From an uncultured Verrucomicrobiales bacterium (GTDB taxonomy: Bacteria > Verrucomicrobiota > Verrucomicrobiia > Verrucomicrobiales > Akkermansiaceae), in assembly GCA_905478925.1 (NCBI GenBank), contig CAJQKQ010000076.1, forward strand, positions 1-47,910: 47,910 nucleotides of DNA, in the 5' to 3' direction. This document shows, piece by piece, positions 26,710 to 34,914 of the stretch. Position numbers and translations under genes: made by a program. Each line of letters opens with the position of its first letter. Positions within the stretch are counted from its first letter, which is position 1. Below the pieces are notes generated by a model. That model was not told the DNA's origin. It ran no database searches and worked only from the letters and a program-made list of their open reading frames with translations.

Positions 26710-28584
26710 ATGAGTCTCGGCCATTTCATCAGAAAAGCGTCCCGCAACACTCGGGAATATTTCGCTACGGAGAAAATCGACTTCGTACCGCGCATCGGCC
26801 CGTTCTCCGCCTATTCGAAGCCGAAGCTCGGCGCGGATCTGAGGTCTGCTCTGAACGTGACCCTGCTGGCGCTTCCGCAGGCGATCGCCTACGCGGCCAT
26901 CGCCGGTCTGGATGTGATCTACGGCGTGGTCTGCTCTGCGGTGGCAGCGATGGTCGCACCGTTTTTCGCAAGTTCGCGCTTCAATGTTCTCGGCCCGACG
27001 AACGCGACGGCTTTCATGCTGTTTAGCTTTTTCTCGGTGAATCCCGAGCTGCAATTGCGCATCCCGCAGCTGTTGCCGCTGCTGGTGCTGCTCATCGCGC
27101 TGTGCTCGATGCTCGGGGCGATAATCAAGGTCGCGGACCTGCTCCAGTATGTTTCGCGCAGCGTGCTCGTCGGCTACATGGCGGGGGCGGCGGTGCTGAT
27201 CATCGGCAACCAGATGAAGCCACTGCTCGGTCTCGGCGACTTCGTCGATCCGGAGAAAACGGCGACCTTCTTCGGGTTGATCTGGGAGCTGATCAAGTCG
27301 CTGATCCACACCGACTGGGTGCCGCTGCTGATCGGCGCGGTCACCCTGCTCATCTACCTTGCGTTCCGAAAATGGAAAAAGTCGTGGCCCGCATTCTCGA
27401 TCTCGCTCGTGCTTGGCTCCGCGATCTTCGGGCCACTGATCCATGGCGACATCGGCCCCTTCGCAGGCCAGGCGACGTTCAGCACCTTCGGCTTCTCTGA
27501 GTTGATTCCGACGATGCCCGACCTGATCCGGCCGGATATTTTCGATGATATCTCCGCTTTGTTGGGGCTTGCGCTGGCGATTTCGTTCCTCGCCTCGCTG
27601 GAGAACACCCTGATGGCGAAATCGATTTCCTCGCAGACAGGGGACAGGTCGGACGTGAACCAGGACATGCTTTCCGTTGCCTTCGCGAATCTTGGGTCGT
27701 CGATCGCCGGGGGCATGCCGGCTTCGGGTTCGCTGACTCGCTCGTCTCTGAATTTCCGCTCCGGCGCGGCGACCAAGGCCGCCCCCGTTTACTCCGGACT
27801 GTTCACTCTGGTACTCGTCATCCTGATCGCATGGTCCAGGGAAACGGGACTCAACATCATCGACTACATCCCGAAATCTGCGCTGGCGGTGCTGGTGATC
27901 GCGATCTCCTTCTCGCTCTTTAACGCCCACCAGATCCGCATCTGCCTGCGCTCAACGAGCGATGACGCGGTGGTGATCGGGCTTACGTTCTGCTCGACCC
28001 TACTGGCACCGCTGCACGTTGCGATCTTCATCGGGGTGGCGATTTCCATCACCCTTTTCCTCAGGAAAGCCAGCAAGCCCTACCTCACAGAGTATGAATT
28101 CAACGAAGTCGGCGAGCTGCGGGAAATGGGTGAGAAACGAGCTCGCCCCATCCCTGCAATCTCGATTGTCCATGTGGAAGGAGATTTGTTTTTCGGGGCT
28201 TCGGAGCTGTTCCGCACGCAGATCCAGCGCACCGTCGCCGATCCGGCGATCAAGGTGATCATCTTGCGGCTGAAGAATGCCCGCCACCTCGATGCGACCA
28301 GCGTGATGGCTCTCGAAGACCTCGTGCATTTCATGCGCCGCAGGGATCTCCATCTTCTCGTTTCCGGTGCGACCAAGCAGGTCTACAAGGTGCTCAAGCG
28401 TTCCGGGATCCTTGAGACACTGCAGGAAGGTGCGGATCGTACCCAGGGCGAGAGCAATATTTTCCTGACCATGCCCTCGAACCCGAACATCTCCACCCGC
28501 GATGCACTCAAACGTGCTCAGCAACTTCTCGGGACAAAGAAGGCGGATGTGCGCATCTTCTACGATCCCAACAAGCACCCGTGA
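26710..28584 (+). CDS. SulP family anion transporter with STAS domain
   Basis: 624 residues. Ten or more transmembrane segments (about 40-460) carry LPQAIAYAAIAGLDVIYGVVCS, the SulP signature region, and GGMPASGSLTRSSLNFRSGA. The C-terminal STAS domain spans about 485-600 (ISIVHVEGDLFFGASELFRTQI ... LDATSVMALEDLV). Relatives move sulfate, bicarbonate or carboxylates, usually with sodium or protons; the substrate is not readable here. The gene begins 15 bp after the LptF/G-type gene. Start at ATG 26710 gives the expected N-terminal cytoplasmic segment. Confidence 0.93.
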   Translation: MSLGHFIRKASRNTREYFATEKIDFVPRIGPFSAYSKPKLGADLRSALNVTLLALPQAIAYAAIAGLDVIYGVVCSAVAAMVAPFFASSRFNVLGPTNATAFMLFSFFSVNPELQLRIPQLLPLLVLLIALCSMLGAIIKVADLLQYVSRSVLVGYMAGAAVLIIGNQMKPLLGLGDFVDPEKTATFFGLIWELIKSLIHTDWVPLLIGAVTLLIYLAFRKWKKSWPAFSISLVLGSAIFGPLIHGDIGPFAGQATFSTFGFSELIPTMPDLIRPDIFDDISALLGLALAISFLASLENTLMAKSISSQTGDRSDVNQDMLSVAFANLGSSIAGGMPASGSLTRSSLNFRSGAATKAAPVYSGLFTLVLVILIAWSRETGLNIIDYIPKSALAVLVIAISFSLFNAHQIRICLRSTSDDAVVIGLTFCSTLLAPLHVAIFIGVAISITLFLRKASKPYLTEYEFNEVGELREMGEKRARPIPAISIVHVEGDLFFGASELFRTQIQRTVADPAIKVIILRLKNARHLDATSVMALEDLVHFMRRRDLHLLVSGATKQVYKVLKRSGILETLQEGADRTQGESNIFLTMPSNPNISTRDALKRAQQLLGTKKADVRIFYDPNKHP

Positions 28585-28780
28585 GGAAAAGGCCTCTCGG
28601 CACGGAGCCATACGGGCAGTTGCTGAGATATTTCGCAAAAGGTTTCGCAAAGGGACGCACCTCTCAGTAATGGCGGAACATCGAGTCGAGCTGCGCCGCG
28701 AATCCCTCACGGCTCTCCTTCCAGTTTCTTTGCCAGTGTAGTTGCGCCGGGCACCGTCTCAGCCCAACGTCCGTGGATTT
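28585..28780. other. Intergenic stretch, no gene recognised
   Basis: About 200 bp between the SulP stop and the MITE-like element. A short piece (TTTCGCAAAAGGTTTCGCAAAGGG near 28632) belongs to the CGCAAAG repeat family. Nothing coding or structured was recognised beyond that. Confidence 0.45.
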
Positions 28781-28901
28781 ACTCCCTTTCCGGAGATACA
28801 GCGCTTGCGTTTTTGATCAGGGCTGACCGAGCCGGATCAGCCCTACCATGATTGAATGGCTTGGGCTGCGTCAGGTAAATACACCGAGAAAAACCACACC
28901 C
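28781..28901 (+). mobile_element. MITE-like element family A, copy 3 (left-truncated)
   Basis: Matches the right 120 bp of the copies at 3262 and 22650: ACTCCCTTTCCGGAGATAC, the GATCAGGGCTGACCGAGCC core, and the right end ACACCGAGAAAAACCACACC. The left half is absent. It ends 52 bp upstream of the mutarotase start codon, in the same orientation as the others. Confidence 0.78.
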
Positions 28902-28952
28902 GGCACTTGGAAATTTCTTCCAATTCCGGGGGAAAACCAATACACATTCGGA

Positions 28953-30131
28953 ATGCTCCGCATGATCAGACCCATAACCCTTTCGGTGGCAATCGTTTCC
29001 ATGATTTCCTGCAAACCAACCAAGACCAATACCGCTGAAGGCGGGGCTCCACCGGCGGAATCGTTCGGCGAGCTCCCGGATGGCGGTCAAGCCCAGTTGT
29101 ACACCCTTTCCAACGGCAAGGGGATGGTCGCGAAGATCAGTGATTTCGGCGCGACTTTGGTCTCGCTCGAAGTGCCGGACAAGGATGGGGAATCCGCTGA
29201 CGTGACCCATGGCTACGATTCCGTCGCAGGCTACGCCGGGGCGAAGAACCCATATTTCGGGGCGTCGGTCGGTCGCTACGGCAACCGGATCGCCGACGGC
29301 AAGTTCAGCCTCGAGGGCAAGGAATACACGCTCGCCACGAACAATTCGCCGGGTGACATCCCGTGCCACCTGCATGGCGGGGAGGCCGGTTTCAACAAAC
29401 GCCTGTGGAAAGTTGTTGAGCAGGGTGGATCTGACAGCATCACACTCGAATATGTTTCTGCCGATGGTGAGGAAGGCTACCCCGGCACTCTCACGGCGAC
29501 AGTGACCTACACGCTTACGGAGAAAAACGAACTCATCTGGGAGGCGAGCGCCACAACCACCGCTCCGACTGTCCTCAACCTTGTCCACCACACCTATTGG
29601 AATCTTTCGGGCGATCCGGCCTCCACGATCAACGACCATGAACTCACGCTCTTCGCCGATCGCTATCTGCCCACCGATGCAGGGCTGATACCGACAGGCG
29701 TGCTGGCTCCCGTCGCGGGAACTCCGATGGATTTCACCTCACCCCATACCATCGGCGCGCGTGTCGGTGAAACTTTCGAAGCCTTGAAGCTGGGCGGAGG
29801 CTACGATCATTGCTGGGTGCTGGCCGAGCCGAAGCCGGACGGCCTCGCCCTCGCTGCGCGGCTGAGGGATCCGAAGAGCGGCAGGGTCATGGAGATTTCC
29901 ACGAACCAGCCAGCGGTTCAGTTTTACGGCGGAAATTTCCTGAGTCCCGCCGAATTCCAGGGAGACTTCGAAGCCGGCAAGGATGGTGCCGCATACCCTC
30001 ATCGCTCCGCACTCTGCCTGGAGACCGAGAATTTTCCTGATGCTCCGAACCAGCCCGATTTCCCAAGCTCGGTGCTCAAGCCCGGAGAGACCTACCGGCA
30101 TGTGATGGTTCATAGCTTCTCCGCTGAGTGA
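28953..30131 (+). CDS. galM: Aldose 1-epimerase (galactose mutarotase), exported lipoprotein-like
   Basis: 392 residues. A signal sequence (MIRPITLSVAIVSMISC) suggests a lipid-anchored exported form. The mutarotase domain begins near residue 45 (LSNGKGMVAKISDFGATLVSLEVPD). It carries YFGASVGRYGNRI, HLHGGEAGFNKRLW, the catalytic-His region LNLVHHTYWNLSG, GYDHCWVL, VQFYGGNFL and the general-base Glu of LCLETENFPDAPNQ. The enzyme interconverts alpha and beta anomers of hexoses; export suggests a role on sugars released from polysaccharides. Start at ATG 28953 or the ATG three codons later. The upstream frame is MITE-derived. Confidence 0.92.
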   Translation: MLRMIRPITLSVAIVSMISCKPTKTNTAEGGAPPAESFGELPDGGQAQLYTLSNGKGMVAKISDFGATLVSLEVPDKDGESADVTHGYDSVAGYAGAKNPYFGASVGRYGNRIADGKFSLEGKEYTLATNNSPGDIPCHLHGGEAGFNKRLWKVVEQGGSDSITLEYVSADGEEGYPGTLTATVTYTLTEKNELIWEASATTTAPTVLNLVHHTYWNLSGDPASTINDHELTLFADRYLPTDAGLIPTGVLAPVAGTPMDFTSPHTIGARVGETFEALKLGGGYDHCWVLAEPKPDGLALAARLRDPKSGRVMEISTNQPAVQFYGGNFLSPAEFQGDFEAGKDGAAYPHRSALCLETENFPDAPNQPDFPSSVLKPGETYRHVMVHSFSAE

Positions 30132-30156
30132 GGCCTTGCTTCCGCAGTGCGGAGCG

Positions 30157-30831
30157 CTAATCCCCGAGGAAAACGAATTCCTCGGCGACGCGGTTGAGCG
30201 AGCGGCGTGCGTCCGGCATCACTTCCGCAAGGGCTCCCATGAGTTGCCCCGGGCCGTTGCCCCGGGCGTGGGGACTATCGGCGGCTCCCTGGAATGCACG
30301 GCGGGCAAAGGATTCGTAGAACTCGAGATCCGGTGCACCGCAGCGCTCGTTGCGCTTGCTGATGAAGGAGGGGAAGAGCCCGGTGAGCACCATGAACTGG
30401 TTTCCTGCGGCCACCTGCAGGTGAAATTTCATTTTTCCCTGGGCCGAGGAAATGATCGCGAGGAAATCCGAAGCATGGGTGTAGCCGCGCGCGATGTCTT
30501 GGAGCGGATCGTCGGCATGGACGCCGATCCGCTTTGCCAGCACCCGGGCGACGTAGTCAGCGATGTCCGGGCAGCGAATATCTGCCTGCATGAATGCATG
30601 GCGGACGAGGACGTAAAAATAGAAATCCGGCGAGACGCCCAGGGCAGAAGGGGAGTCGAGCATGCCGCGGAGGACTTCCTTGAGGTCGAGCATTTCGCGC
30701 AGTGCGTCGGGGTCGTCCCAGAGCTTGGCCATGCATCTGCGTTTCCGCCCTCCGGCGAGCACTTCGGTGAGGAAATTGAAGTCGGCTCCGGTGAACCGAT
30801 CACGGCTTGCAGCTATCCATGCTTCCAACAT
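30157..30831 (-). CDS. Hypothetical protein
   Basis: 224 residues from ATG 30831 (MLEAWIAASRDRFTGADFNF); a TTG start at 30873 would add 14 residues inside an inverted repeat. Largely alpha-helical, soluble and without a signal peptide. Conserved-looking blocks are GGRKRRCMAKLWDDPDALREML, DFYFYVLVRHAFMQADI and a Phe-rich FMVLTGLFPSFISKR loop. I do not recognise the family. Codon use and third-position GC match neighbouring genes, so it is very probably real. It is convergent with galM and divergent from the hydroxypyruvate-isomerase-like gene. Confidence 0.8.
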   Translation of the reverse strand: MLEAWIAASRDRFTGADFNFLTEVLAGGRKRRCMAKLWDDPDALREMLDLKEVLRGMLDSPSALGVSPDFYFYVLVRHAFMQADIRCPDIADYVARVLAKRIGVHADDPLQDIARGYTHASDFLAIISSAQGKMKFHLQVAAGNQFMVLTGLFPSFISKRNERCGAPDLEFYESFARRAFQGAADSPHARGNGPGQLMGALAEVMPDARRSLNRVAEEFVFLGD

Positions 30832-30851
30832 AGCTACGCGTTTACCAAAGC

Positions 30852-30873
30852 TTGAGTTGTCTTGGCAACTCAA
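30852..30873. promoter_or_regulatory. Inverted repeat between divergent genes (possible operator)
   Basis: TTGAGTTG / CAACTCAA, perfect 8-bp arms with a 6-nt spacer, 21 bp upstream of the hypothetical gene start and 137 bp upstream of the isomerase-like gene. There is no T-run, so an operator is more likely than a terminator. Confidence 0.45.
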
Positions 30874-31009
30874 ATTGTAAAGATATATGAAATAAATTTC
30901 TAAGCAGTAATATCGATGAGCCTTGTCTCTTGCATCGAATCGCTCACGGCTTCAGGTTTTGCGGGCACCAAAGAGAAATCCCGGGAGCGGGATTCCAAGG
31001 AGGAAATTT

Positions 31010-31885
31010 ATGGAAAAATCAGCAGACAACAACGCCATCGCCGCAACCGCCGCCTCGCTCGGGGAGAGAATCTCCGCATCTGAGGGAGCCGCTGGGAATG
31101 CCGGGATCAACCACTCCGTCTGCCGCTGGTGCTACGACGATATTCCTCTCGATACTTTCTGCGCGGCGGCGAAGGAGATCGGGTTGCAATCCATCGAACT
31201 ACTGGAAACATCGGACTTCGCGACTTTAGAAAAATTTGGACTCACCTGCGCCATGGTGACATTTCCGACGACGACTACGAAGGATGGTGTGAAGGTCGGC
31301 ATGATTGAGAAAGCTTTCAACCGGACAGAGCATCACGATGCGTTGGTGGAGGTTTATGAAAAGACCTTGAACGACTGCGCCGCCGTCGGTGCGAAGCAGC
31401 TTATCTGCTTTGCCGGGAACCGCGAAGGGATGGGTGACGAGCAAGGAATTGAGAATTGCGCAAACGGGCTCAAGCGCATCCTGCCGCTCGCGGAAAAGCT
31501 GGGGATCACCCTGTCGATGGAACTGCTAAACTCCCGTGTCGATCACCCCGACTACATGTGCGACCGCAGCTCGTGGGGAACTGCGCTTGTGGATAGGATT
31601 GCGAGCCCGAATTTCAAGCTGCTCTACGACATCTACCACATGCAGGTCATGGAGGGCGATGTCATCGCGACCATACTCGCCAAGCACGAATATTTCTCCC
31701 ACTACCATACCGGTGGGGTGCCAGGCCGCAACGAGATCGATGAGACGCAGGAGCTGTATTACCCGGCCATCATGAGAGCCATCGTGGCCACCGGATACAC
31801 AGGCTACGTCGCCCAGGAGTTCATTCCCAAACGCGAAGACAAACTCGCCAGTCTCAGGCAGGGAGTAGAGATCTGCACGGTGTGA
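31010..31885 (+). CDS. hyi: Hydroxypyruvate isomerase family TIM-barrel protein
   Basis: 291 residues preceded by AAGGAGGAAATTT, the clearest Shine-Dalgarno in the window. The xylose-isomerase-like TIM barrel begins around residue 30 (INHSVCRWCYDDIPLDTFCAAAKEIGLQSIELL). The metal ligands expected in Hyi are visible: Glu in LSMELLNSRVDH, Asp in KLLYDIYHMQ, His in YHTGGVPGRNEID and Glu in YVAQEFIPK. Hyi converts hydroxypyruvate to tartronate semialdehyde; relatives act on other small keto sugars, so substrate certainty is moderate. The N-terminal 25 residues are Ala/Ser-rich and not part of the barrel. The gene has no close partner. Confidence 0.85.
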   Translation: MEKSADNNAIAATAASLGERISASEGAAGNAGINHSVCRWCYDDIPLDTFCAAAKEIGLQSIELLETSDFATLEKFGLTCAMVTFPTTTTKDGVKVGMIEKAFNRTEHHDALVEVYEKTLNDCAAVGAKQLICFAGNREGMGDEQGIENCANGLKRILPLAEKLGITLSMELLNSRVDHPDYMCDRSSWGTALVDRIASPNFKLLYDIYHMQVMEGDVIATILAKHEYFSHYHTGGVPGRNEIDETQELYYPAIMRAIVATGYTGYVAQEFIPKREDKLASLRQGVEICTV

Positions 31886-31919
31886 CGAATGATCTTAATG
31901 GGTGTCCGTCCTATCCTCT

Positions 31920-31940
31920 GAGGTTTTCAGGGCACTAGCC
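31920..31940. repeat. Solo end of MITE family B
   Basis: GAGGTTTTCAGGGCACTAGCC reproduces the right end of the 216-bp element at 43802-44017 (GGTTTTCAGGGCACTAG), but no facing end is seen. It abuts the promoter of the toxin-antitoxin pair. Confidence 0.55.
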
Positions 31941-31942
31941 TC

Positions 31943-31970
31943 TTGACTTGCGCATGTGCCACACTAATGT
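31943..31970 (+). promoter_or_regulatory. Promoter/operator of the toxin-antitoxin pair
   Basis: TTGACT (31943-31948) and TAATGT (31965-31970) spaced 16 bp form a near-consensus sigma70-type promoter. Transcription would start at or within a base or two of the antitoxin ATG at 31977, so the mRNA would be leaderless. An imperfect palindrome (CATGTGC ... GCACAATG) overlaps the -10 and could be the autoregulatory operator. Confidence 0.6.
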
Positions 31971-31976
31971 AGCACA

Positions 31977-32219
31977 ATGAAAACGGCAACCGTCCGTGAG
32001 CTTCGCAACCACTACAACACCCTCCTCGAATGGGTCGCGGAAGGGGAGGAAGTCGTGATTACGAAGCGCGGCAAATCCGTTGCCCGCCTGGTGCCGGAGC
32101 TTGGGGAAAACGAAAGGACTGTGGATTGGTCCGAGAGTGCGGTAATGAGAGACAGGGTCGGTGAGAAAACGATGACGGAGGAGCAGTTGAAGGAACTCTG
32201 GGATCATCTCGACGGATAA
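31977..32219 (+). CDS. Phd/YefM-type antitoxin
   Basis: 80 residues. MKTATVRELRNHYNTLLEWVAEGEEVVITKRGKSVARLVP is the N-terminal DNA-binding strand-helix-helix typical of Phd/YefM/VapB antitoxins. The acidic C-terminal tail (EEQLKELWDHLDG) would wrap the toxin. It is followed 5 bp later by the PIN toxin gene, giving the classic antitoxin-first operon. Antitoxins of this class bind their own promoter, and an imperfect palindrome lies across the -10 region. The start ATG directly follows the promoter. Confidence 0.92.
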   Translation: MKTATVRELRNHYNTLLEWVAEGEEVVITKRGKSVARLVPELGENERTVDWSESAVMRDRVGEKTMTEEQLKELWDHLDG

Positions 32220-32224
32220 AGACA

Positions 32225-32683
32225 ATGGCCACCTCTCGGATACTCGCAGCGGATACCAGCTTTCTCCTTTCCCTTCTGGGAGCGGACAGCAATACCCGCG
32301 ATGCGGTGGCGGTGGTGAAAGGCCTCTCCTGCCCGTTGAGTCTCAGCTCGATCAACGACCTTGAGTTGCTCAACGCTTCTCGCATGGCGGAGTTTCAAGG
32401 CTTCAAGGAGCCTGGTTCCTCGGCGCTGATTGAGACTCTGCTCAAAACCGAGCGCATCGCGGGCAGGCTTGTGTATTCGCCTTTCAATCCTACCAAGGCC
32501 ATCGCCCGGGCCACGGAACTCAGCTGCCGGCACACACTCAGCCATGGTCACCGCACCTACGATGTCCTCCTCGTTGCGGCGGCAATTGAGCTCAAGGCCA
32601 CCGATTTTCTGACTTTCGATGAACGCCAAGCAAAGCTGGCGGAGGCGGAGGGACTGGTGGTGCGTGGAGCGGGAGGTCGGTGA
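32225..32683 (+). CDS. VapC-like PIN-domain toxin
   Basis: 152 residues of PIN fold. The acidic active-site residues are visible: Asp in ILAADTSFLLSLL, Glu in SINDLELLNAS, Asp in RTYDVLLVAAAIELKATDFLTFDERQ (a pair). VapC toxins are Mg-dependent RNases that cut initiator tRNA or rRNA. It starts 5 bp after the antitoxin stop, so the two are co-translated. The antitoxin is Phd-like rather than a typical AbrB-type VapB, a mix that is common. A 29-bp inverted repeat follows the stop. Confidence 0.92.
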   Translation: MATSRILAADTSFLLSLLGADSNTRDAVAVVKGLSCPLSLSSINDLELLNASRMAEFQGFKEPGSSALIETLLKTERIAGRLVYSPFNPTKAIARATELSCRHTLSHGHRTYDVLLVAAAIELKATDFLTFDERQAKLAEAEGLVVRGAGGR

Positions 32684-32714
32684 CAGGCAGGGCGTGGGGA
32701 TCTGCACGTGTGAG

Positions 32715-32800
32715 CGCCAAGGAGGGGCTGCATTCTGCTGCCCGGTGCGTTGGGAAATGGCTAGGGTTGTTGGGCAGCAGAATGCAGCCCCTCCTTGGCG
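32715..32800. repeat. Perfect 29-bp inverted repeat
   Basis: The 29 bases at 32715-32743, beginning CGCCAAGGAGGGGCTGCATT, are exactly complementary to 32772-32800, with a 28-nt spacer. There is no T-run, so it is not a simple terminator. It lies 31 bp after the toxin gene. Confidence 0.85.
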
Positions 32801-32887
32801 AAAGGTGCGGTATTCGCCCGGATTTAATGTCGGGCAGTGAACCAGGTTACCGACTCAAGGGAGTTTTGAACCGCAGATGTCGCAGAT

Positions 32888-32920
32888 GGGAGGGGGATGG
32901 GAGGGGGATGGGAGGGGGAT
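32888..32920 (+). repeat. G-rich 11-bp tandem repeat (x3)
   Basis: Three units of GGGAGGGGGAT upstream of the Na/Pi cotransporter. Six G-runs of three or more make a G-quadruplex possible. It falls in a 336-bp gap that otherwise holds only the 29-bp inverted repeat. Confidence 0.7.
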
Positions 32921-33019
32921 TTTCTAAAACCAGAGTTTGGAACGCTGTTTGAATGATCGTCAGAATCGTGATTTTTTTCTGGTCGCAGAGGACGTATTGG
33001 TGACGAATCTGTGACGTAA

Positions 33020-34786
33020 ATGTTCCTTTCATCGATCTCCATCTGGTCAACCGCCGCCGCATTGCTTCAGGTTCTCGGTTCGCTCGGGATTTTCCTCTAC
33101 GGCATGAAAATCATGTCGGAAGGGGTGCAGAAGGTCGCGGGGGACAGGATGCGTGCGGCGCTCTCCGGAATGACCGGGACGCGATTCCGCGGTGTGGTGA
33201 CGGGATTTTTCACGACCACGCTGGTGCAGTCCTCCTCCGCCTCCACGGTTCTCGTGATTTCCTTTGTGAATGCTGGACTGCTGACCTTGATGCAGGCGAT
33301 CAGTGTGATCATGGGTGCGAATCTCGGTACCACCATCACCGCGTGGATCGTCGCCCTGATCGGCAAATTCTCAGTCTCCAAGATCGCCCTGCCGATGATA
33401 GGGATCGGCCTCCCGCTGTTTTTCGTAGGCAAAAACAAGGCCAGGAACTGGGGTGAGAGCGCCATCGGATTCGGCCTCGTTTTCCTCGGGCTGGGGCTGC
33501 TCAAGGATTCCGTGCCGGATCTGAGGGGCATGCTTCAGACCGATCCTGGCACGGCGCACGCCATCGAGAACATCATCAACATGCTCGGCGGCCACGGTTT
33601 CGGCTCGGTGCTCCTGTTCATGTCTGCGGGGATCATGTTGACGCTTCTTGTGCAGTCCTCCTCCGCTGCGATGGCGATCACCATCACTTGCGCACTCAAC
33701 GGCTGGTTCGGCGACGTGGCGACCGATCCGATGGGGGTATTCCGTTGCTCGGCGGCAATCGTCCTCGGCGAGAACATCGGAACCACGGTCACCGCGTGGC
33801 TCGCCTCGACGGGTGCAAGCACGAATGCCAAGCGAGCGGCCCGCGCCCATTTCTCCTTCAATGTCATCGGCGTGGTCTGGTGTCTTGTGATGTTCTATCC
33901 GTTTACCAACCTCGTCTGGTCGCTGGCCGGGGATCTCCCCGCCGGACTCCGCTCCGCAAACAAGGGCATGTCCTCGTCCGAGATTGCCTTCGCCACGGCG
34001 ATTTTCCACAGCACCTTCAACCTCGCCAACATCCTGCTTCAGGTGTGGTTCATCCCTCAGATCGGGCGGTTCGTCACCTGGTGGGTGAAGGACGGGAAAG
34101 CCGGGGCTCGGGAGAAACTCCGCTACATGGGAAGCTCGCTGGTGGACATCGGCGAGCTCAGCCTCGCCGAGGCGGACAGCGCGATCAGGAAAATGGCGGA
34201 CCTAACTTGCGAGATGTTCGACGGCATGATCGAGGTCTTCAAGCTGCCGAATGAGGATCTCTCCAGCCGGGTGGCGGAACTGAAGCAGATGGAGGACACA
34301 TGCGATGAAATGCTGCATGACATCACCACCTATCTGATCCAGTGCTCCACCCATGAGATCGGCTCAGGGAATGCTACGAAGATCACCTCGAATCTCCGCG
34401 TTGTCGCAGAACTGGAGGAGGCCACCGACCGCATCTACCGGATGGTGAAGGTGGTGCAGAGAAAATACGAGAAGGGTCGGGATTTTTCCGAAATCCAGCA
34501 CGACGAGCTCATCGCGAGTAGCACCCAGGTGAAAATGCTCCTCGGTGTTGCGAAAAACTCACTCGTCGGCATCGACGGCAAAACTTTTGAGTGCGCTCAC
34601 GAGATCGAGAGCCGTGTGGATCGTCTCCGCAAGCAGAACAACAAGGCGGCTGCGAAACGGATGCAGGAAGGCTCCGTTGTCCAGACTGAGATGATTTTCA
34701 TCGACCTGAACAACCACATGGAGGCGGTTGCCAATCACCTTCTCAACGTCATCCAGGCGGGTCGGCGCGAAGTTCGCGCGGACTGA
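33020..34786 (+). CDS. Na/Pi cotransporter family protein with PhoU-like domain
   Basis: 588 residues. The transport half has eight or so membrane segments with the two inverted QSSS repeats that define the family: TTLVQSSSASTVLVISFVNAG (about 70) and LLVQSSSAAMAITITCALNGW (about 210). The GANLGTTITAWIVALIG and GENIGTTVTAWLAS helices are also present. The C-terminal 230 residues (about 360-588) are a cytoplasmic PhoU-like helical domain (SLAEADSAIRKMADLTCEMFDGMIEVFKLP). Members import phosphate with sodium or regulate its flux. Start at ATG 33020; a signal sequence is not expected. The gene is monocistronic. Confidence 0.9.
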   Translation: MFLSSISIWSTAAALLQVLGSLGIFLYGMKIMSEGVQKVAGDRMRAALSGMTGTRFRGVVTGFFTTTLVQSSSASTVLVISFVNAGLLTLMQAISVIMGANLGTTITAWIVALIGKFSVSKIALPMIGIGLPLFFVGKNKARNWGESAIGFGLVFLGLGLLKDSVPDLRGMLQTDPGTAHAIENIINMLGGHGFGSVLLFMSAGIMLTLLVQSSSAAMAITITCALNGWFGDVATDPMGVFRCSAAIVLGENIGTTVTAWLASTGASTNAKRAARAHFSFNVIGVVWCLVMFYPFTNLVWSLAGDLPAGLRSANKGMSSSEIAFATAIFHSTFNLANILLQVWFIPQIGRFVTWWVKDGKAGAREKLRYMGSSLVDIGELSLAEADSAIRKMADLTCEMFDGMIEVFKLPNEDLSSRVAELKQMEDTCDEMLHDITTYLIQCSTHEIGSGNATKITSNLRVVAELEEATDRIYRMVKVVQRKYEKGRDFSEIQHDELIASSTQVKMLLGVAKNSLVGIDGKTFECAHEIESRVDRLRKQNNKAAAKRMQEGSVVQTEMIFIDLNNHMEAVANHLLNVIQAGRREVRAD

Positions 34787-34840
34787 GTGGTGTTACCACA
34801 TCCTGTCCCATGTCACAGCATGGATTTGACTGCCGAATGC

Positions 34841-34914
34841 AGGAACGCACGACTCCCGTCGCGCAGGGTGCCGGTCCAAAGAAGTGACATGCGCGACTGG
34901 AGTCGTGCGTTCCT
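34841..34914. repeat. 25-bp inverted repeat between convergent genes
   Basis: 34841-34865 (AGGAACGCACGACTCC then CGTCGCGCA) is complementary to 34890-34914 with one mismatch; the loop is 24 nt. It lies in the 127-bp gap between the convergent transporter and lptB stops and ends at the lptB stop. It may act as a bidirectional terminator, but there is no T-run. Confidence 0.8.

Noticed and set aside
26383..27930. A long minus-strand frame under the SulP gene
   Set aside because: Low-complexity Arg/Asp/Glu composition typical of antisense shadow frames.
32715..32921. A CRISPR array
   Set aside because: The repeats here are one inverted pair and a G-rich microsatellite; there are no regularly spaced direct repeats with unique spacers.
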